From: Streptomyces sp. cg36 | GTDB taxonomy: Bacteria; Actinomycetota; Actinomycetes; Streptomycetales; Streptomycetaceae | Direction of reading: 5' to 3' | Assembly (NCBI RefSeq): GCF_041080675.1 | Contig: NZ_CP163520.1 | Coordinates: forward strand, 1,984,001 to 2,048,000 | DNA: 64,000 nucleotides | Shown: one piece after another, positions 61,673 through 64,000 of the stretch | Numbering within the stretch: the first letter of the stretch is position 1 | How the letters are laid out: the number at the start of each line of letters is the position of its first letter | The notes under the pieces: model-generated | What the model was told of the DNA's origin: nothing | Database searches by the model: none | Seen by the model: only the letters and a program-made list of their open reading frames with translations | Program-made: the position numbers and the translations under genes

Positions 61673-62500
61673 ATGATCCTGGTAACCGGCGCGAACGGGA
61701 ACGTCGGCAGAAACATCGTTCTGGAGCTGCTGGAGGCGGGGGAACAGGTCCGGGCGATCGCCCGCGACCCCTCGAAGTCGACGCTTCCGTCGGATGTCGA
61801 GGTGGTCGCCGCCGACCTCGCGAGACCGGAAACGCTGTCGAAGGCACTGCGCGGAGTGGACCGGCTCTACCTCTGGCCGGTGTTCGGAGAGTTGCAGGGA
61901 GCCGTCGACGCGGCGGCGGCGGCCGGGGTGCAACATGTCGTCATGCTGTCGTCCGAGGCGGTCGCCTATGCTGCCGAGGAACCGCACATCGCGTGCGAGA
62001 AGGCGGTCACCGAGTCGGGGATGTCCTGGACGTTCCTGCGTCCCAGCGCGTTCATGTCCAACGATCTCCTCTGGATACCCCAGATCGCCAAGAGCGGGGT
62101 GGTGCACGGTGTGTACGGAAGTTCCGCGATGGCTCCGATCCACGAGCGCGACATCGCGGCGGTCGCGGTGAGGTCGCTGCTCACGGCGGAGTCCGGACAC
62201 GTCCACGCCATCACCGGGCCGCAGTCGCTCAGCCAGGCGGACCGGGTCGAGATGCTGGGCAGGGCCCTCGGCATTCCCCTGCGCTTCCAGGAGGTTCCGC
62301 GCGAACGGGTCCTGGCCCAGATGGTGAACTACCTGTCCCCGTACGTGGCGGAGCAGCTGCTGGAACGCCGGGCCGCCCTGCTGGGAGCCGTCGCGGACAC
62401 CCTCCCGACCGTCGAGAAGGTCCTCGGCCGACCGCCCTACACGTACGCCGAGTGGATCGTCCACCACGAGGCGGAGTTCCGCCCCGTTCTCCAGCTCTGA
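61673..62500 (+). CDS. NmrA-like NAD(P)-binding oxidoreductase (atypical SDR)
   Basis: This 275-residue Rossmann protein has its nucleotide motif, MILVTGANGNVGRNIVLELLEAG, at the very N-terminus. Typical NmrA-like features are VVAADLARPETLSKALRGVDRLYL, VVMLSSEAVAY and SWTFLRPSAFMSNDLLW. The usual SDR YxxxK is not obvious. It may be an NADPH sensor or a quinone reductase. The ATG at 61673 has GGGAGAA upstream. The amidotransferase gene starts 18 bp downstream, so they are likely co-transcribed. Confidence 0.9.
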   Translation: MILVTGANGNVGRNIVLELLEAGEQVRAIARDPSKSTLPSDVEVVAADLARPETLSKALRGVDRLYLWPVFGELQGAVDAAAAAGVQHVVMLSSEAVAYAAEEPHIACEKAVTESGMSWTFLRPSAFMSNDLLWIPQIAKSGVVHGVYGSSAMAPIHERDIAAVAVRSLLTAESGHVHAITGPQSLSQADRVEMLGRALGIPLRFQEVPRERVLAQMVNYLSPYVAEQLLERRAALLGAVADTLPTVEKVLGRPPYTYAEWIVHHEAEFRPVLQL

Positions 62501-62518
62501 CACTTTGTGAGGTGCACT

Positions 62519-63271
62519 GTGCATTCCGCCGTCAATGAGACCTTGAACTCGCTGGACCGCACACGCCGGCCCGTCATCGGAATCACCGCCGTCGTCACCC
62601 AGATCAAATTCGCGATCTTCGAGATGGACGCGACGTTCGTCCCGCAGACGTTCGTCAAGAAGGTCGCCGACGCGGGCTGCATACCGGTGCTCCTGGCTCC
62701 CCAGCCCGGTGTGGAGCAGACCGTCGCCGGGCTCGACGGACTGCTGATGCTGGCGGGCCCGGACGCGGACCCCGCGCTCTACGGCCAGGAAAAGCACGAG
62801 AAGACCGGCTGGAACGACCAGGTCCGCGACCGGCACGAACTGGCGCTCCTGGAAGCCGCGTTGGCCACCGATCTGCCCACCCTCGGCATCTGCCGGGGCG
62901 AGCAGCTGATGAACATCCTGCGCGGCGGCACCCTCCACCAGCACCTGCCGGAGATCGTGGGCCACGACAACCACTCCCCCGGCGGCAAGGAGTACGGGCA
63001 GCAGAAGGTGCGCCTGGAACCCGGCAGCCACCTCGCGAAGTTCCTCGCCAAGGACGTCGTGCCCTGCCACCACCACCAGGTCATCGACCAGGTCGGCGAG
63101 GGCCTGACGGTCACCGCCTGGTCCGAGGACGGCACGGTCGAGGCCGTCGAGGTCAACGACCACCCGTTCGCGGTCGGGGTGCAGTGGCACGCCGAGGAGT
63201 CCGACGACGACAGCCCGTTCATCGCGCTCGCCGAGGCGGCGCGCCAGCGGATGTCGGTCCGCCGCCCGTGA
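62519..63271 (+). CDS. Class I glutamine amidotransferase-like hydrolase (PuuD / gamma-glutamyl-GABA hydrolase family)
   Basis: This 250-residue enzyme begins RRPVIGITAVVTQ, and the catalytic Cys is in LPTLGICRGEQLMNILRGGTLHQHL. The His/Glu part of the triad is in FAVGVQWHAEESDDDSPF. PuuD-type enzymes hydrolyse gamma-glutamyl amides such as gamma-glutamyl-GABA. In a metabolite cluster it could remove a gamma-glutamyl protecting group (inference). I chose the GTG at 62519 because GAGG lies at the right distance; a GTG at 62507 would add four residues. Confidence 0.9.
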   Translation: MHSAVNETLNSLDRTRRPVIGITAVVTQIKFAIFEMDATFVPQTFVKKVADAGCIPVLLAPQPGVEQTVAGLDGLLMLAGPDADPALYGQEKHEKTGWNDQVRDRHELALLEAALATDLPTLGICRGEQLMNILRGGTLHQHLPEIVGHDNHSPGGKEYGQQKVRLEPGSHLAKFLAKDVVPCHHHQVIDQVGEGLTVTAWSEDGTVEAVEVNDHPFAVGVQWHAEESDDDSPFIALAEAARQRMSVRRP

Positions 63272-63277
63272 CCCGCG

Positions 63278-63302
63278 GTGGCGGGGGCCCGGCCCCCGCC
63301 AC
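63278..63302. terminator. Hairpin between the amidotransferase and sigma factor genes
   Basis: GTGGCGGGGGCC (63278-63289) and GGCCCCCGCCAC (63291-63302) pair around a single base, so a few inner pairs must open as the loop. It lies between convergent genes and may serve both. Confidence 0.6.
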
Positions 63303-63386
63303 TCGGAATCCGCTCAAGGAACGACCCAGGCGCGGTACGGTCCGATGGCCGTGCCGCGCCTCCTGGTGTTCCCTGGACGGGTGATG

Positions 63387-64000
63387 TCAGCCGCGCGGGG
63401 AGCCTTCGGGGTACGGGAGTCGCTCCTCCAGCATCGTGACGTCCAGCTCCGCCAGCTGCTCCGGGTCGGCGAGCATGTCGATGGCGGTGACCCGGCCGTC
63501 GACCACGACGAAGTCGAAGACGACCTTGACGCTGCCGTTCGGCGCCCACACCAGACCGGGCGCCCCGTCCACCAGCGCGAGGCGGGCGACCTGGGCCCGG
63601 CCCGAGAAGATCTTGGCGACCGACTGGGCGCCGAGCGCGCCGCTGCCGCCCATCGCCAGCGCGGCACTGTCGACGCGGACCACGGCCTCGGGGTCGAGCA
63701 GCGCGAGCAGTTCGTCGAAGCGTCCGCCGCGCGAGGCGGCGAGGAAGGCGTCGACGATCTGCCGCTGGCGGCCCCGGTCGGCCGGGGGCGCGGCCTCGGC
63801 GCCCTGCACCCGCCGGCGCGCCCGGCTGGCGAGCTGGCGGGTCGCGATGGTGGAGCGCCCCACGACCGGCGCGATGTCGTCGAAGGGCACCGCGAACATG
63901 TCGTGCAGCACGAAGGCGAGCCGCTCGGCCGGGGAGAGCGTGTCGAGCACCACGAGCAGCGCCGGGCCGACCGAGTCGACCAGCACCGCCTCCTCCTCGG
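63387..64000 (-). CDS. ECF sigma factor of the SigJ type with SnoaL-like C-terminal domain, N-terminus off the window
   Basis: About 204 residues are visible and the frame is open at base 64000. Region 4 is seen first: LSPAERLAFVLHDMFAVPFDDIAPVVGRSTIATRQLASRARRRV. A SnoaL/NTF2-like domain follows (IVDAFLAASRGGRFDELLALLDPEAVVRVD...KVVFDFVVVDGRVTAIDMLADPEQL). This fusion is the SigJ/ECF41-type layout, where the C-terminal domain controls activity in place of an anti-sigma factor. ECF41 genes usually lie beside a carboxymuconolactone decarboxylase-like or oxidoreductase target. The partner may be outside the window. Confidence 0.9.
   Translation of the reverse strand, partial: EEEAVLVDSVGPALLVVLDTLSPAERLAFVLHDMFAVPFDDIAPVVGRSTIATRQLASRARRRVQGAEAAPPADRGRQRQIVDAFLAASRGGRFDELLALLDPEAVVRVDSAALAMGGSGALGAQSVAKIFSGRAQVARLALVDGAPGLVWAPNGSVKVVFDFVVVDGRVTAIDMLADPEQLAELDVTMLEERLPYPEGSPRG

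Overview
This window is about 72% G+C. Its proteins are typically streptomycete: HrdB, WhiH, ParC/ParE, twin-gene M16 peptidases, and many four-base GTGA/ATGA start-stop overlaps. It is almost certainly a Streptomyces chromosome segment. From memory, the order ptsH - M16 pair - parC ... parE - hrdB - whiH matches the SCO5841-SCO5819 region of S. coelicolor. That synteny is recalled and was not checked against a database.

Layout. (1) 1-12.1 kb is core: a GNAT/acyl-CoA synthetase fusion running off the left edge, ptsH with a DasR-like dre site, a GntR regulator, an M23 peptidase under a c-di-AMP riboswitch, an active/inactive M16 pair, parC, and a CobW-type GTPase. (2) 12.4-14.1 kb holds two DUF6082-like membrane proteins, the first with a TTA codon, and a small unknown protein. 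(3) 14.1-24.6 kb looks like a glucan-utilisation block: GH13 enzyme, two sugar permeases, binding lipoprotein, LacI regulator, and a 1434-residue secreted GH87-type alpha-1,3-glucanase. Two identical LacI-type palindromes mark its right half. (4) 24.9-31.9 kb carries a CitA/CitB-type two-component system, an acetate/solute symporter with its DUF485 partner, and a DesK/NarL-type two-component system with a membrane protein. (5) 32.1-46.7 kb is core again: parE, a DUF7455 protein, a secreted trypsin, hrdB, whiH, a fused ABC transporter, a NUDIX protein, a glycogen-debranching-like protein, DUF4192 and AhpD-like proteins.

(6) 47-64 kb is accessory and is the most interesting part. A tightly coupled seven-gene operon (49.8-56.7 kb) resembles the ebo 'metabolite traffic' cluster. 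It encodes EboA, an EboB-like TatD hydrolase, an EboC-like UbiA prenyltransferase, EboE, an EboF-like phosphatase/pyrophosphatase and an extra TIM-barrel protein. An inositol-phosphate-synthase-like cyclase stands where the usual set has the dehydroquinate-synthase-like EboD. A ScyD/ScyE-like secreted beta-propeller and a SAM O-methyltransferase lie beside it. In cyanobacteria ebo genes are tied to export of scytonemin precursors, so this co-location is notable. A StrR-family regulator with an early TTA codon follows, then an ABM monooxygenase, an FAD aromatic hydroxylase, a VOC protein, an NmrA-like reductase, a class I amidotransferase and a SigJ-type ECF sigma factor cut by the right edge. 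This looks like the border of a bldA-dependent secondary-metabolite region.

The sequence also carries several repeats and candidate sites: a 24-bp G-rich minisatellite, a 22-bp-phased GTATAC array, an 18-bp tandem repeat, an 87-bp coding repeat, a 13-bp GATC array, an inverted pair of perfect DnaA boxes, and candidate promoters for whiH (WhiG-like) and hrdB (ECF-like).
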